DNA of 64,000 nt from a virus. The stretch is taken from IMG/VR virus record IMGVR_UViG_3300028883_000005, positions 1 through 64,000 of that record; one strand, given 5' to 3'. Position 1 is the stretch's first letter; every line of letters starts with the position of its first letter. The notes under the pieces are model-generated. The model did not search any database. It had not been told where the DNA came from and saw nothing but the letters and a program-made list of their open reading frames with translations. The translations under genes and the position numbers were made by a program. Shown here in pieces: positions 29,974 to 38,783 of the stretch.

Positions 29974-30468
29974 ATGGTCGATTTTAAAAGAATACTTAGA
30001 GAAAGAGGTCTAAAAGCAGAGGCAGATTTCGCTCCTAAATCTCACAGACCAGACTCTCAAGGGGTATGTGTACAATGCGGCTCCGTTTTGGATTTGAGTG
30101 ATGCCCCTTCAGAATGCCCCGGACCTTACGAGTTTAAATGCACAGGAATCCGAACCAGCTGCATATATCCTGCCTTGGTGCATTCCCGCATAGCAGATCG
30201 TAAATTTGTAGAATTAGATTTAGAACTTAGATTCCTGATGGACGAGTGGTGGATTAATATCTTAAATGGGGTTACGGGATTTGAGAGCTGCTCTGTAAAG
30301 GATTTTACAACAGGAATGTACCAAGGCAGGAAGGGATGGACCGCCTGTGCAGGAACTACTGGGAGATGGGATTCTCTTTTTGTTCCTTTTAGCGAGTGCA
30401 AAAAGATTTTAAAATGGGTTGAGGGGGTGCTTAAACGAATAAACGGAGATGAGGATGAGGAAAAATGA
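29974..30468 (+). CDS. Hypothetical Cys-containing protein, 164 aa
   Basis: CVQCGSVLDLSDAPSECPG looks like part of a zinc ribbon. The rest is helical with Trp-rich MDEWWINILNGVTG. GGGAGG before the ATG. The stop overlaps the next gene as ATGA. No family recognised. Confidence 0.6.
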   Translation: MVDFKRILRERGLKAEADFAPKSHRPDSQGVCVQCGSVLDLSDAPSECPGPYEFKCTGIRTSCIYPALVHSRIADRKFVELDLELRFLMDEWWINILNGVTGFESCSVKDFTTGMYQGRKGWTACAGTTGRWDSLFVPFSECKKILKWVEGVLKRINGDEDEEK

Positions 30469-30899
30469 AAGTTTTCCTGGCAGGAGTTCCCGCAGGCAAT
30501 CAAGCTGTTAGGGAGCATCACTTAAAAGCGATGGGTGCCAATAATCGCCTAACTACCTTTTACTATTTGAGGCAGGCAAAAATAACTATGAAAAAATATA
30601 AAGGTCCAGGTAAGGTGGTTCATTGCAAACGGGAACAATTTGATGTTTATATAGGTAGAACAAATACCATGCATCATTACGGAAACCCCTTTGTAGTGGG
30701 CACTCACGGAGATGCTTTTAAATGTGTATCTAATTATAGAAGATGGCTAACTACAAATGCATACCCACACTTAGAACCAGAGAGGAAAGCCTGGATACTA
30801 TCTAGGGTCAAAACCCTCAAAAACAAAAGGCTGGGCTGCTTCTGTACTAAGCCGCCCTGTCACGGATTTATTCTTTTAGAGTTGGCGGAGAAGTCATAA
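30465..30899 (+). CDS. MK-x-FLAG domain fused to DUF4326, 144 aa
   Basis: Residues 1-35 are the MK-x-FLAG signature (MKVFLAGV, NRLTTFYYLR). Residues 40-144 match DUF4326: FDVYIGRTNTMHHYGNPFVV, a YRRWL helix, LKNKRLGCFCTKPPCHGFIL. DUF4326 is a small domain of phages with conserved G-R, G-N-P-F and Cys/His residues suited to an active site; its activity is not established here. It is the only fused member of the four-gene family. Confidence 0.7.
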   Translation: MKVFLAGVPAGNQAVREHHLKAMGANNRLTTFYYLRQAKITMKKYKGPGKVVHCKREQFDVYIGRTNTMHHYGNPFVVGTHGDAFKCVSNYRRWLTTNAYPHLEPERKAWILSRVKTLKNKRLGCFCTKPPCHGFILLELAEKS

Positions 30900-33583
30900 T
30901 GGCACTTAAAGGTTTTTTCCAAATAGAATCTACTGAACCTAGAAGGAATGCTAATAAAGAGCTTTTGGATAAAAGATATAACCATCCTGGCGATCCGGAT
31001 TGCTCTAGCTGTGGATTAGATAAAAAAGGATGCAAAAGGCCCAGGATACCTGTAACAGGAAATGGTAGAAGAAACATTCTAGGGATAGCAGAAGCTCCTG
31101 GGGCCACCGAAGACACACTAGGGAAGAATTTAGTGGGGGAGGCTGGTCAGTTTCTGGAAAAAAGTCTTAAACCTCTTGGGATTGATCTTCATAGAGACCT
31201 TTACTTAATAAATTCTGTAAATTGCCGTCCTCCTGAGAATAGAAAGCCTACAGATCATGAGTGCCTGTGTTGTCGTCCTTTATTGCTTAAAACCATCGAA
31301 GAGATAAAACCAGATCATATATGGTTATTTGGAGGAACTTCGGTAAGTACTTACATTAGAGATAGATTCAAAAACACAACAATCAGCAGATGGGTAAATT
31401 TACCCTTCCCTGACCCTGAAAATGGAGCTTGGGTTACTGCTCAATATCATCCTTCTTTTGTGATGAGAGGAAAAAACGATAATCTCAGAGCTATAAACCA
31501 GATATATCTCAAAAAAGCAGTAGGCCGTCTATCTTGGAATCCTTACGAGTTTCCTGACTTTGACAGTCAGGTTACTATTTTATTAGAATTTAAAAAAATA
31601 ATCTTCCATCTTAAAAGGATACTTAGAACTAAGCCTTCGATAACTATTGATTATGAATCCACAGGTGTGAAGCCATATAAGATTGGTCATAAGATCTATT
31701 GTGTAAGTATAGATGATGGAGATCAAAGCTATGTGATTCCTTTGCAAAGGCCTGGGTATTGGAAAGAGGAAGAATGGTCAGAAATTCATCGTTTATATGT
31801 AGAAATTTTGGAAGATCCTAAAATATTAAAAACAGCTCAAGGTAGAAATTTCGAGGACTCCTGGTCATCTGTTGTTTTAGGTGCAGATGTTAAAGGTTGG
31901 GATTGGTGCACTATGACAGCCTCACATCTTATAGATAGCAGAGAGAAATTCACAGGTCTGAAATTTCAAGCTTTCTTAAGATTTGGAATAACAGGTTATG
32001 AGGAAGAGATTGCACCATATCTGAAGTCGGATAAAGGAGAGGAATTTAACAATATTCATAATGCCCCTCCCGAAAAGCTACATCACTATTGTGGACTAGA
32101 TACAGTAAATACCAGAGAGCTGAAAAAATGGCAAAAATCCTTTTTTGATAGGCACCCAAAACTCGAAGCTGCCAGACAATTCACGATGGATGGTTTGGAA
32201 GCTCTAATGAGTGTGCAAAATGAAGGAATCGTAGCAGACAGGGCTTATTACGACGAGCAAAATGCTTTTCTAGGGGATGAGATAGAAAAATTAACATTAC
32301 AGATTTATCAGTCTAAGGAGGCAGAAAAGTTTAAAAAGAGAACAGGAAAGTCCTTTAACTATAAATCTTCTCAAGACTTACAAATTCTGTTTTTTGATAT
32401 TTTAGGGTATACACCAAAAAAGTTCACCAATAAAGATGAAACCAATGCATCGGTAGATGCTGAAGTTGTGAGTTCTATTAATTCACCTATAGCTAAAAAA
32501 ATTCTTCGTGTAAAGAAGCTCTACAAAGTAAAAAACACCTACTTGGCACAATTCTTCAGGGAAATTACTGAAGAGGGCAAGATACACCCTGTTCAGAATC
32601 TTCATATAGCTACCACACATAGAGGATCTCAAGATCATCCTAATTTTCAAAACATACCAGTTCGAGATGAGGAGTCTAAAAAGGTGTGCAGATCTGGTAT
32701 CGTTGCTTCTTTAGACCCTGAAGAGCCTGTTAGGCTAGGAGAAAAAGATTATGGGTCTCAAGAAGTTAGGATAATTGCTTGTTACTCTGAGGACCCTGTT
32801 TTAATAGATTATATTAATGATCCTACTACGAACATGCATCGAGATGAGGCGGCGGCCTTATTTATCCTACCTGAAGAAAGAGTAAGCAAAGATATCAGAT
32901 TTTATGCCAAAAACTGTTGGGTGTTCCCTCAATTTTATAAAAGCTGGTATGGAAGTTGTGCTAAGGATTTACAAAAGAACGTTATCATTCCTAATTTAAA
33001 AACAGCAGACGGTGAAAAGATACAGGACCACCTTAAGTCTAAAGGAATTTATACAGAGCAGTCTTTCGAGAATCATTGTAAAAGGATGGAGAGTGCTTTC
33101 TGGGACAAATACAAAGGTGTAAAGAAATGGCAAGATAAAACAATTAAAAAATATCTAGAGCAGGGGTACGTGGGGACTTTCTTTGGTCATAGAAGAACAG
33201 GTTTCTTGTCCCCTAACGAGATTGTGAATAGCCCTATTCAGGGCACAGCATTCCACTGTTTGCTTTGGACGTTAAAGAAAGTTAAAGATAGAATTAAGGA
33301 TTTAGGCTTCCGTAGCCGACCTAACAATCAAATACATGACTCCATTAAAAGCAAAATATATGTTGAAGAGCAAAACGAATATATCCAAATGGTAAAAACA
33401 ATTGCCGAAGATGAAATCAGAGAGCAAAATGGTTGGTTAATTGTACCACTACTATTAGAAATAGAGTTATGTCCTATAGGAGGAAACTGGTATCAGAAAG
33501 AGGAAGTGTTTTTTGAAGGCGGCACATGGGTAAGTAAAAACAAGGACGGTAGCATTAAGAACGTATACGATGAAAATTTCTAA
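30899..33583 (+). CDS. Family A DNA polymerase fused to a uracil-DNA-glycosylase domain, 894 aa
   Basis: Residues 30-200 are a family 4/5-like UDG: Cys for a 4Fe-4S cluster (C35, C38, C45 and C122-C125), EAPG at 65-68, NSVNCRPPENRKP and HPSF at 184-187. Residues 245-415 are a 3'-5' exonuclease (D251, E253 in DYESTG). Residues 440-890 are the polymerase: motif A is DYGSQEVR (D617, where DYSQIELR is usual), motif B starts RFYAK at 667, motif C is IHDS (H813, D814; the usual E is S815). It replicates the phage genome with the clamp and loader. UDG-like N-termini are known on some phage polymerases. Stop of the previous gene overlaps the start (TAATG). Confidence 0.88.
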   Translation: MALKGFFQIESTEPRRNANKELLDKRYNHPGDPDCSSCGLDKKGCKRPRIPVTGNGRRNILGIAEAPGATEDTLGKNLVGEAGQFLEKSLKPLGIDLHRDLYLINSVNCRPPENRKPTDHECLCCRPLLLKTIEEIKPDHIWLFGGTSVSTYIRDRFKNTTISRWVNLPFPDPENGAWVTAQYHPSFVMRGKNDNLRAINQIYLKKAVGRLSWNPYEFPDFDSQVTILLEFKKIIFHLKRILRTKPSITIDYESTGVKPYKIGHKIYCVSIDDGDQSYVIPLQRPGYWKEEEWSEIHRLYVEILEDPKILKTAQGRNFEDSWSSVVLGADVKGWDWCTMTASHLIDSREKFTGLKFQAFLRFGITGYEEEIAPYLKSDKGEEFNNIHNAPPEKLHHYCGLDTVNTRELKKWQKSFFDRHPKLEAARQFTMDGLEALMSVQNEGIVADRAYYDEQNAFLGDEIEKLTLQIYQSKEAEKFKKRTGKSFNYKSSQDLQILFFDILGYTPKKFTNKDETNASVDAEVVSSINSPIAKKILRVKKLYKVKNTYLAQFFREITEEGKIHPVQNLHIATTHRGSQDHPNFQNIPVRDEESKKVCRSGIVASLDPEEPVRLGEKDYGSQEVRIIACYSEDPVLIDYINDPTTNMHRDEAAALFILPEERVSKDIRFYAKNCWVFPQFYKSWYGSCAKDLQKNVIIPNLKTADGEKIQDHLKSKGIYTEQSFENHCKRMESAFWDKYKGVKKWQDKTIKKYLEQGYVGTFFGHRRTGFLSPNEIVNSPIQGTAFHCLLWTLKKVKDRIKDLGFRSRPNNQIHDSIKSKIYVEEQNEYIQMVKTIAEDEIREQNGWLIVPLLLEIELCPIGGNWYQKEEVFFEGGTWVSKNKDGSIKNVYDENF

Positions 33584-33863
33584 GATGATAATCATAGTAG
33601 TAACGCTTAGGGAGGAAGACTTTCTAGATAAGGAGCACACCCTCAAGGTTTGGGAAGCGATAAATAAGAGACTGCCTGAAGTTCCTTGGGAAAGATTTTG
33701 GGATCAAAGCAGGATTATAACTGAGTCTATTTTTGAAATTCCTGGCGAGAGGTATACTATACAAATTCCTATGAGATGTTTGTTATTTAAAAAGATAAAT
33801 TGGACTTGGAAACCAGAATGGAAAAAGAGGAAAGAACTCCTACTAAGGAAAATAAAATGGTAA
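33570..33863 (+). CDS. Hypothetical protein, 97 aa
   Basis: Overlaps the end of the polymerase gene by 14 bases; an in-frame ATG at 33585 is an alternative. Alternating strands and a basic C-terminus (KKINWTWKPEWKKRKEL). No family recognised. Confidence 0.5.
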   Translation: MKISKMIIIVVTLREEDFLDKEHTLKVWEAINKRLPEVPWERFWDQSRIITESIFEIPGERYTIQIPMRCLLFKKINWTWKPEWKKRKELLLRKIKW

Positions 33864-34111
33864 AGAATGTACCAAACCACCCTCATCCTCCCAGAGTTCC
33901 TAAACCTCCTAAACCTAAATATCATTTTGGTAGAAGGGCAAAGAGCAAAGATGAGAAGATGTTAGGTTTGCTTATTCATGATCTTTGCGTTCTTTCCTCC
34001 AGAGTAGATCAAGGTGTTCTATCTTCAGAGATTATTGAGGAAGAAGTAGAACGATATGTAGAGGCTTTTAAAAATAGGATGATGGGAAATGAATCTGTTT
34101 CTGGCGGGTAA
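33857..34111 (+). CDS. Hypothetical protein with Pro/Lys-rich N-terminus, 84 aa
   Basis: ATG at 33857 with AAGGA seven bases upstream, overlapping the previous stop. PPRVPKPPKPKYHFGRR is followed by two helices. No family recognised. Confidence 0.5.
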   Translation: MVKNVPNHPHPPRVPKPPKPKYHFGRRAKSKDEKMLGLLIHDLCVLSSRVDQGVLSSEIIEEEVERYVEAFKNRMMGNESVSGG

Positions 34112-34289
34112 TCCTGGTCATGGCAAAGCAGGAACTTACAGAGAGGAATATTTGATAAACAATAAATGTAACAGATTGATTAGTTACTTTTGGTTTGGTG
34201 AAGGTAAGGATTTTAATAAATATTTTGAGAGGTGGAAAGATGCCAAAGAAGATACTATTCACAGACACAGAGACTACAGGTGTAGATGA
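34089..34289 (+). CDS. Short MK-x-FLAG family protein, 66 aa
   Basis: Starts MNLFLAGNPG and has NRLISYFWFG, the same two-part signature as the genes at 27430, 27606 and 30465. Overlaps both neighbours; the last 50 bases run under the exonuclease start. Confidence 0.5.
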   Translation: MNLFLAGNPGHGKAGTYREEYLINNKCNRLISYFWFGEGKDFNKYFERWKDAKEDTIHRHRDYRCR

Positions 34290-34857
34290 GAAAGATCAGG
34301 ATGGGTACACACTTCTAGCTCATGAAGTTCACTCTATTATAGAGCTTTCAGGCATTATAGACATAGATGGTAAAATGGTGGACAAATTTCAACTCTATGC
34401 CAGGCCTAAAGAGGGCGATCCTGTAAGCGCAGAAGCTTTGAATAAAAATGGAAGAACCAAAGAAGAAATAGCCTCTTTCCCTCCGCAGGTCGAGATGTAC
34501 AAAAGATTTATTGAGATTTTAGGGAAATGGGTAGACCCTATGGATAAAGAAGATAAATTATGGTTTGTAGCATTCGGGCCCGGAAGGGGGGCAGGGTTTG
34601 ATAACGAATTCTTAAGGAGTCTATTTGCCGATCAGGGAGATGTGTATTTCGGATCTTGGTTTTGGGTTCCTTATATTGATATTATGCAACTGGCAGGCAT
34701 TGTTTTGATGGAAAGTGGAGGAAGAGAGCTCATGCCTAATATGAAATTAGCATCTTTGGCTTATCAATTAGGCATACAAACCAAAGAGGAAAACTTTCAC
34801 GACGGCCTGTATGATAGTAGAATTATGAGGATGATTTATTATAAATTGATGAGCTAA
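34240..34857 (+). CDS. DnaQ-like 3'-5' exonuclease (DEDDh), 205 aa
   Basis: FTDTETTG gives D9 and E11 (Exo I), FDNEFL gives the third acidic residue (Exo II), and HDGLYDSRI carries the His and last Asp (Exo III). It is a stand-alone proofreading or processing exonuclease beside the polymerase. Start at the ATG at 34240 behind GAGAGGTGGAAAG; an in-frame upstream extension lies over the previous gene. Confidence 0.8.
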   Translation: MPKKILFTDTETTGVDEKDQDGYTLLAHEVHSIIELSGIIDIDGKMVDKFQLYARPKEGDPVSAEALNKNGRTKEEIASFPPQVEMYKRFIEILGKWVDPMDKEDKLWFVAFGPGRGAGFDNEFLRSLFADQGDVYFGSWFWVPYIDIMQLAGIVLMESGGRELMPNMKLASLAYQLGIQTKEENFHDGLYDSRIMRMIYYKLMS

Positions 34858-34870
34858 ACAAGTATTAAAT

Positions 34871-34905
34871 TTTATCGTTTATTTCCATTAATTTTGTGTT
34901 ATATT
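34871..34905 (+). promoter_or_regulatory. TTTATC-family promoter 7
   Basis: TTTATC (34871-34876), a weak -35 (GTTTAT), and TATATT (-10, 34900-34905) at the exact family spacing. Precedes the clamp loader operon. Confidence 0.7.
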
Positions 34906-34939
34906 CCTATTAAAATGAAACACTTACAGGAGCAGCTAA

Positions 34940-35887
34940 ATGGACCTTGCAGAGAAATATCGACCTAAGACCTTAGACGAAGTGGTAAACCAGGATCCTG
35001 TGGTTAACAGTTTAAAATCTGTATTAGCAAGGCCTTTGGATAAAATACCACATGCCTTCCTTTTTTGCGGCCATCATGGATGTGGTAAAACTACTATAGC
35101 TTATATTGTGAAAGACATGATGGGGTGCGGTGATATGAATTTTGAGTATTACAACACCTCAAACACGAGAGGTATAGATACTATTAGAGATTTGGACAAA
35201 ACATGCAGATTCAAGCCTCTCGTAGCTGAAGGAGAGAAAGTTATAAAGTTTTACATTTTAGATGAGTGTCACGAGCTCACCAAAAATGCACAAAACGCCC
35301 TGTTGGCTCTATTAGAGAAGCCTCCGGCTCATGTTTACTTTGCTCTATGTACAACCGATCCTGGACAGTTGTTAGATACAATACGATCCAGATGTCATAC
35401 CTACACACTTCAATCTTTCAACAGAGTTCGTCTTGTGTATCTCCTCAAAACAATCTGCAATAAGGAAGGAATCGACTACCCAAAAGACATCTACAGAAGA
35501 ATAGCAGATTCCAGTGAGTACTCTGCTAGAAACGCTTTGAAAATCCTAGATGCTGTGATAGACATCGAAGATGTAGAGGCAGTTCGAGACTCTATCCAAA
35601 CCGCAGCAGTGGAGCATAAAGAGGTGATTGATATTTGTAGGATAATGCTCGAAAGTCAATATACTTCCTGGTCGGACCTTTGCTCCCTTCTTCGCAGTAT
35701 AGATGCAAAACCAGAAAAGATTAGGTTAAGCATTCTAGGATATTTAGGATCCGTAGCTATGAACTCAAAATCCTACCCAGGAAAGCTCATTTCTATGTGT
35801 TCCCTTTTCTCTGAAAGTGTAATGTACAGCGGGCTGGGCGGTTTAATATCTTTAATAGGGTTGGCATTTAATATAAAGGACGAATAA
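34940..35887 (+). CDS. Clamp loader ATPase (DnaX/RFC-like), 315 aa
   Basis: AAA+ motifs: EKYRPKTLDEVV at the start, Walker A GHHGCGKTT (44-52), Walker B LDECH (108-111 region), sensor I LCTTD and the arginine-finger SRC motif. Size matches phage gp44-type loaders. It opens the clamp at 28777 on DNA. GGAGCAGCTAA precedes the ATG. No separate small loader subunit is recognisable, although one could be among the neighbours. Confidence 0.85.
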   Translation: MDLAEKYRPKTLDEVVNQDPVVNSLKSVLARPLDKIPHAFLFCGHHGCGKTTIAYIVKDMMGCGDMNFEYYNTSNTRGIDTIRDLDKTCRFKPLVAEGEKVIKFYILDECHELTKNAQNALLALLEKPPAHVYFALCTTDPGQLLDTIRSRCHTYTLQSFNRVRLVYLLKTICNKEGIDYPKDIYRRIADSSEYSARNALKILDAVIDIEDVEAVRDSIQTAAVEHKEVIDICRIMLESQYTSWSDLCSLLRSIDAKPEKIRLSILGYLGSVAMNSKSYPGKLISMCSLFSESVMYSGLGGLISLIGLAFNIKDE

Positions 35888-36414
35888 TGAAAGTTTATGA
35901 AGATTATGATGAGAGTAAAAATCGAGATCTGGTTCGTGTAGATCTAGATAATTTGGATATAGAACTTAGAAACCATAGTTTGGTCACTTATGATTATGGT
36001 GTGTACCTAGCATATGCCAACAAAAATTACTCTGTAGCTAAAGCAAAAGCAGAGAGGAGAAGAAAGGAGTTATCTTCTGAGGTTAGGGCCGATCCTTCAG
36101 AGTATGGGTTGTCTCCGCCAAATTTGAAGGATGCAATAGATGAATGGGTTTCTTCAAACAAAGAAGTGATAGAATTGGAAGACGATGTTATCGAGAAAAA
36201 ACTTATTGTAGATAAGCTCGTTTCGGCTTGCAATTCTCTGCAAACAAAAAGCAATGACATTGGCAGGGGGCTGAAGCTCCTGCTGAGAAATTACTACATG
36301 GACAACCCCGTTCCAGACGATGTCAAGAAGCGATTTGAAAGTATGGATTACGAGGAAGTCTATGAGAATTTAGCTAAAATTATGGAGAAAAGGAGGAAAA
36401 CAAATGAAGTTTAA
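35887..36414 (+). CDS. Possible UvsY-like recombination mediator, 175 aa
   Basis: A helical protein with a charged coiled coil (AKAKAERRRKELSSEVRADP, then a YGLSPPNLKDAIDEWV helix). The layout of an acidic N-terminal helix, a basic middle and an E-R-x-P-x-Y-G-L stretch recalls UvsY-type mediators, and the position just before SSB and RecA supports this. No diagnostic motif exists, so the call rests mainly on context. Start overlaps the previous stop (TAATG). Confidence 0.5.
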   Translation: MKVYEDYDESKNRDLVRVDLDNLDIELRNHSLVTYDYGVYLAYANKNYSVAKAKAERRRKELSSEVRADPSEYGLSPPNLKDAIDEWVSSNKEVIELEDDVIEKKLIVDKLVSACNSLQTKSNDIGRGLKLLLRNYYMDNPVPDDVKKRFESMDYEEVYENLAKIMEKRRKTNEV

Positions 36415-37588
36415 TCGGGAAGACCTGGTAAACCAGCTTAGAGAGAGAGCTCAGGAAAGCTACAAAAGCAAAGATGAAGGAGGTAAATACGGAAAGTATT
36501 ACCGATCCCCACCACTACCTGAATGGAAATGCTCTGAAGGTGAGCATGTGATTGACATCCTTCCTTTCTTTGCAGGTGAGAACTACCCCACCAAAAGCCA
36601 TGCAAGTCAAGGAAAACCGGTGGACCCAGGTAAAATTCTTTACTGGCTGGATGTATGGATTCATTCAAAGATCGGCGTAAACGAAGATAACGTGGTTTGC
36701 CCTTCTATGAGCTACGGCAAGCGGTGTCCCATCTGTGAAGATGTGGCGGCGGAAAGCAAAAAGCCTGCGAATCTCAAGGACGAAGCTTTCATAAAAGACA
36801 CCAAGGCAAAGCGCCGGTCTATGTATCTGATCGTTTGCAGGGATAGCGAATCCGAAGAGAACAAGGGCGTGCAGGTCTTCGAGGTAGCTCATTTCTATTT
36901 GGAAAAGCACATCTCTGCCCTGGCGAAGAAGCCCTTCGGTGGTGGATTTCGTTTGTTTTCGAATCCTTACAACGGCCAATCTGTTTACTTTTCCAAAAGT
37001 GGAACAGGGATGGGGCAGGAATGGTCCGGGTTTCAATTTCTTGATCGCGATTATGCCATCTCGGAAGAGCATCTGGATGTTGCGGCAGCTACTCCTCTGG
37101 CAGACTTCCTGATCCTTTTGGGTTACGAAGAGCTTTGGGAGAAATATTACGGAAAGCCCTTCGATGGAAGTTCTGCTAAGAGCCCCTCTGACTCTTCAAA
37201 TCCTGACTACCAGCCCAAAACTAGGGCTCCCAAAGAGGATCCACCTGAGGAGGCTAAAGAGGCTACGACTAGACCAACTAGGGCTCCGAAAGAGGAACCT
37301 GCTAAAGAGGATCCGCCCTCTAGAACTACCAGAGCCCCGAAAGAAGATCCACCCTCTAGAGCCACCAGAGCTCCGAAAGAGGAACCCCCCGAAGAGGAAC
37401 AACCTGTTCGGAGAACACGGAGACCCCTTCAAGAGGAACCTGCTGAAAAAGAACAGGAGTCTTCAGCCAAATGCCCTGGTGGTGGAGTATTTGGCAGAGA
37501 CATTGACAAGCTCTCAGGATGCGGACCTTGTGAACTATGGGACGATTGCGCCATAGAAGCACAACGGCTAGAGCAAGAAGGTAAATAA
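36404..37588 (+). CDS. Single-stranded DNA-binding protein, gp32-like, with long Pro-rich tail
   Basis: 394 aa. The core (1-255) has a zinc-type Cys set (C99, C108, C111: CPSMSYGKRCPIC) as in T4 gp32 relatives and an OB-fold-like beta region (GVQVFEVAHFYLEKHI). Residues 270-350 are a disordered tail of TRAPKE(D/E)PP repeats. A second Cys motif ends the protein (CPGGGVFG, CGPCELWDDC). Codon use is GC-richer than in neighbours, in line with an abundant protein. It coats ssDNA for the replisome and RecA. The tail end (PVRRTRRP) resembles the RecA start at 37674. Confidence 0.8.
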   Translation: MKFNREDLVNQLRERAQESYKSKDEGGKYGKYYRSPPLPEWKCSEGEHVIDILPFFAGENYPTKSHASQGKPVDPGKILYWLDVWIHSKIGVNEDNVVCPSMSYGKRCPICEDVAAESKKPANLKDEAFIKDTKAKRRSMYLIVCRDSESEENKGVQVFEVAHFYLEKHISALAKKPFGGGFRLFSNPYNGQSVYFSKSGTGMGQEWSGFQFLDRDYAISEEHLDVAAATPLADFLILLGYEELWEKYYGKPFDGSSAKSPSDSSNPDYQPKTRAPKEDPPEEAKEATTRPTRAPKEEPAKEDPPSRTTRAPKEDPPSRATRAPKEEPPEEEQPVRRTRRPLQEEPAEKEQESSAKCPGGGVFGRDIDKLSGCGPCELWDDCAIEAQRLEQEGK

Positions 37589-37592
37589 CTTT

Positions 37593-37657
37593 CTTGGGCC
37601 CCCTGCCTGAATAGGCGGCGGTAAGCGTGGGGCTGAATCGCTACAAGGGGGCCCAAG
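37593..37657 (+). ncRNA. Three-way-junction RNA in the recA leader
   Basis: Outer helix 37593-37603 with 37647-37657 is 11 perfect base pairs (CTTGGGCCCCC). Inside are hairpin 2 (37605-37608 with 37613-37616, loop GAAT) and hairpin 3 (37621-37627 with 37639-37644, one bulge, 11-base loop). Joining segments are 0-3 bases. Four more pairs (AACT/AGTT) can extend the outer helix. It ends about 16 bases before the recA start, so it could regulate recA or stabilise the SSB message. Confidence 0.65.
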
Positions 37658-37673
37658 TAGTTTAGGAGGAGTC

Positions 37674-38783
37674 ATGGAAGAACCTGTAAGAAGAGCAAGA
37701 AGACCTGCTACAGAGCCCTCTGAAGAAGAAATTAAAAAAGCTTCAGATGCTGTGGAGGAAGAGTACGAAGAGGAACCACCTCAACCCTTTTGCTTTAAAG
37801 ATACAGATGTTGTTTTAAGCACAGGCAGCACCCTCCTCAACTTGGCAGCTTTCGGAGATAGAACTAGGGGCGGCGGTCTCCCTGGTGGTATTATGGTTGA
37901 AATCTATAGCCAATCAGGACTAGGCAAAACTGCCTTAGCTTCTGAAATTTGTGGGTGTGCCCAAAGAGATGGAGGCGATATCCGATTTGTAGATCCTGAA
38001 GGGAGGCTGGATAGAGCTTATGCTCAAATATATGGAGTGAGTATTCCTAAAGATAAATATGCTCGCCTTCATTTAGTTTCGGATATCATCGAAGATTTTA
38101 TGGCTTGGGACCCGCCCAATAAAAACGCCATAAATGTGTATGTCACTGATTCTTTGGCAGCCCTCTCCACAAATCTAGAGATGGATAAAGAAGATAAAAT
38201 GGGCATGAGGAGAGCTAAGGAGCTCAGCACTCTATTCCGCAAAGGATCTATTCAAATTGCCGAGGGCCACAAGCTGATGATTTGTACTAACCAGCTTAGA
38301 GAAGGGGACAAAGGTACTTTCACTCCTGGCGGCAAAGCAGTAGGATACTGGGCCTCTATAAGGATAGAATTGACTAGGATAACCCAGTATACTAAAGGCA
38401 TAGTGAACAAAGATCACGAAATTATGGAGTCTATTACTGTAGGCAGCAAAAACCGATCTGTAGAGCAGGTTATTGGTATCCGAAGTATGGCGAAGATCAC
38501 TAAGAACTCTTGTGATTCCCCTTTCAGAACCGCACCTGTAGCTCTCGTGTTTAACTATGGCATAGACGATATCCGTGAAAATCTCCAATATGTAAAAGAT
38601 ATGACTGGAAACACATCCTTCCTCTGCCCAGATGGAAAATCCTATGTGAGCCTAAAAGATGCTATCAGATATGTGGAGCAAAATCAGTTAGAGGAAGAGC
38701 TCCAAGAAGAGGTAATAGATATTTGGGAAGGAATCAGTAAGGCTTTCAAAGAAAAGACCCCTCGGGAACCTAAAAGAAGATGA
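37674..38783 (+). CDS. RecA/UvsX-type recombinase, 369 aa
   Basis: Walker A YSQSGLGKTALA with G82-T86, RFVDPEGRLD, VYVTDSLAAL (Walker B) and ICTNQLREG (L2-like) are all in order for a RecA-fold recombinase; the phage-type length and the acidic C-terminus fit UvsX. It pairs ssDNA with homologous duplex for repair and recombination-dependent replication. The first 40 residues are an Arg/Glu-rich extension resembling the SSB tail. GGAGGAGTC precedes the ATG at 37674; the 65-base folded RNA lies just upstream. Confidence 0.88.
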   Translation: MEEPVRRARRPATEPSEEEIKKASDAVEEEYEEEPPQPFCFKDTDVVLSTGSTLLNLAAFGDRTRGGGLPGGIMVEIYSQSGLGKTALASEICGCAQRDGGDIRFVDPEGRLDRAYAQIYGVSIPKDKYARLHLVSDIIEDFMAWDPPNKNAINVYVTDSLAALSTNLEMDKEDKMGMRRAKELSTLFRKGSIQIAEGHKLMICTNQLREGDKGTFTPGGKAVGYWASIRIELTRITQYTKGIVNKDHEIMESITVGSKNRSVEQVIGIRSMAKITKNSCDSPFRTAPVALVFNYGIDDIRENLQYVKDMTGNTSFLCPDGKSYVSLKDAIRYVEQNQLEEELQEEVIDIWEGISKAFKEKTPREPKRR

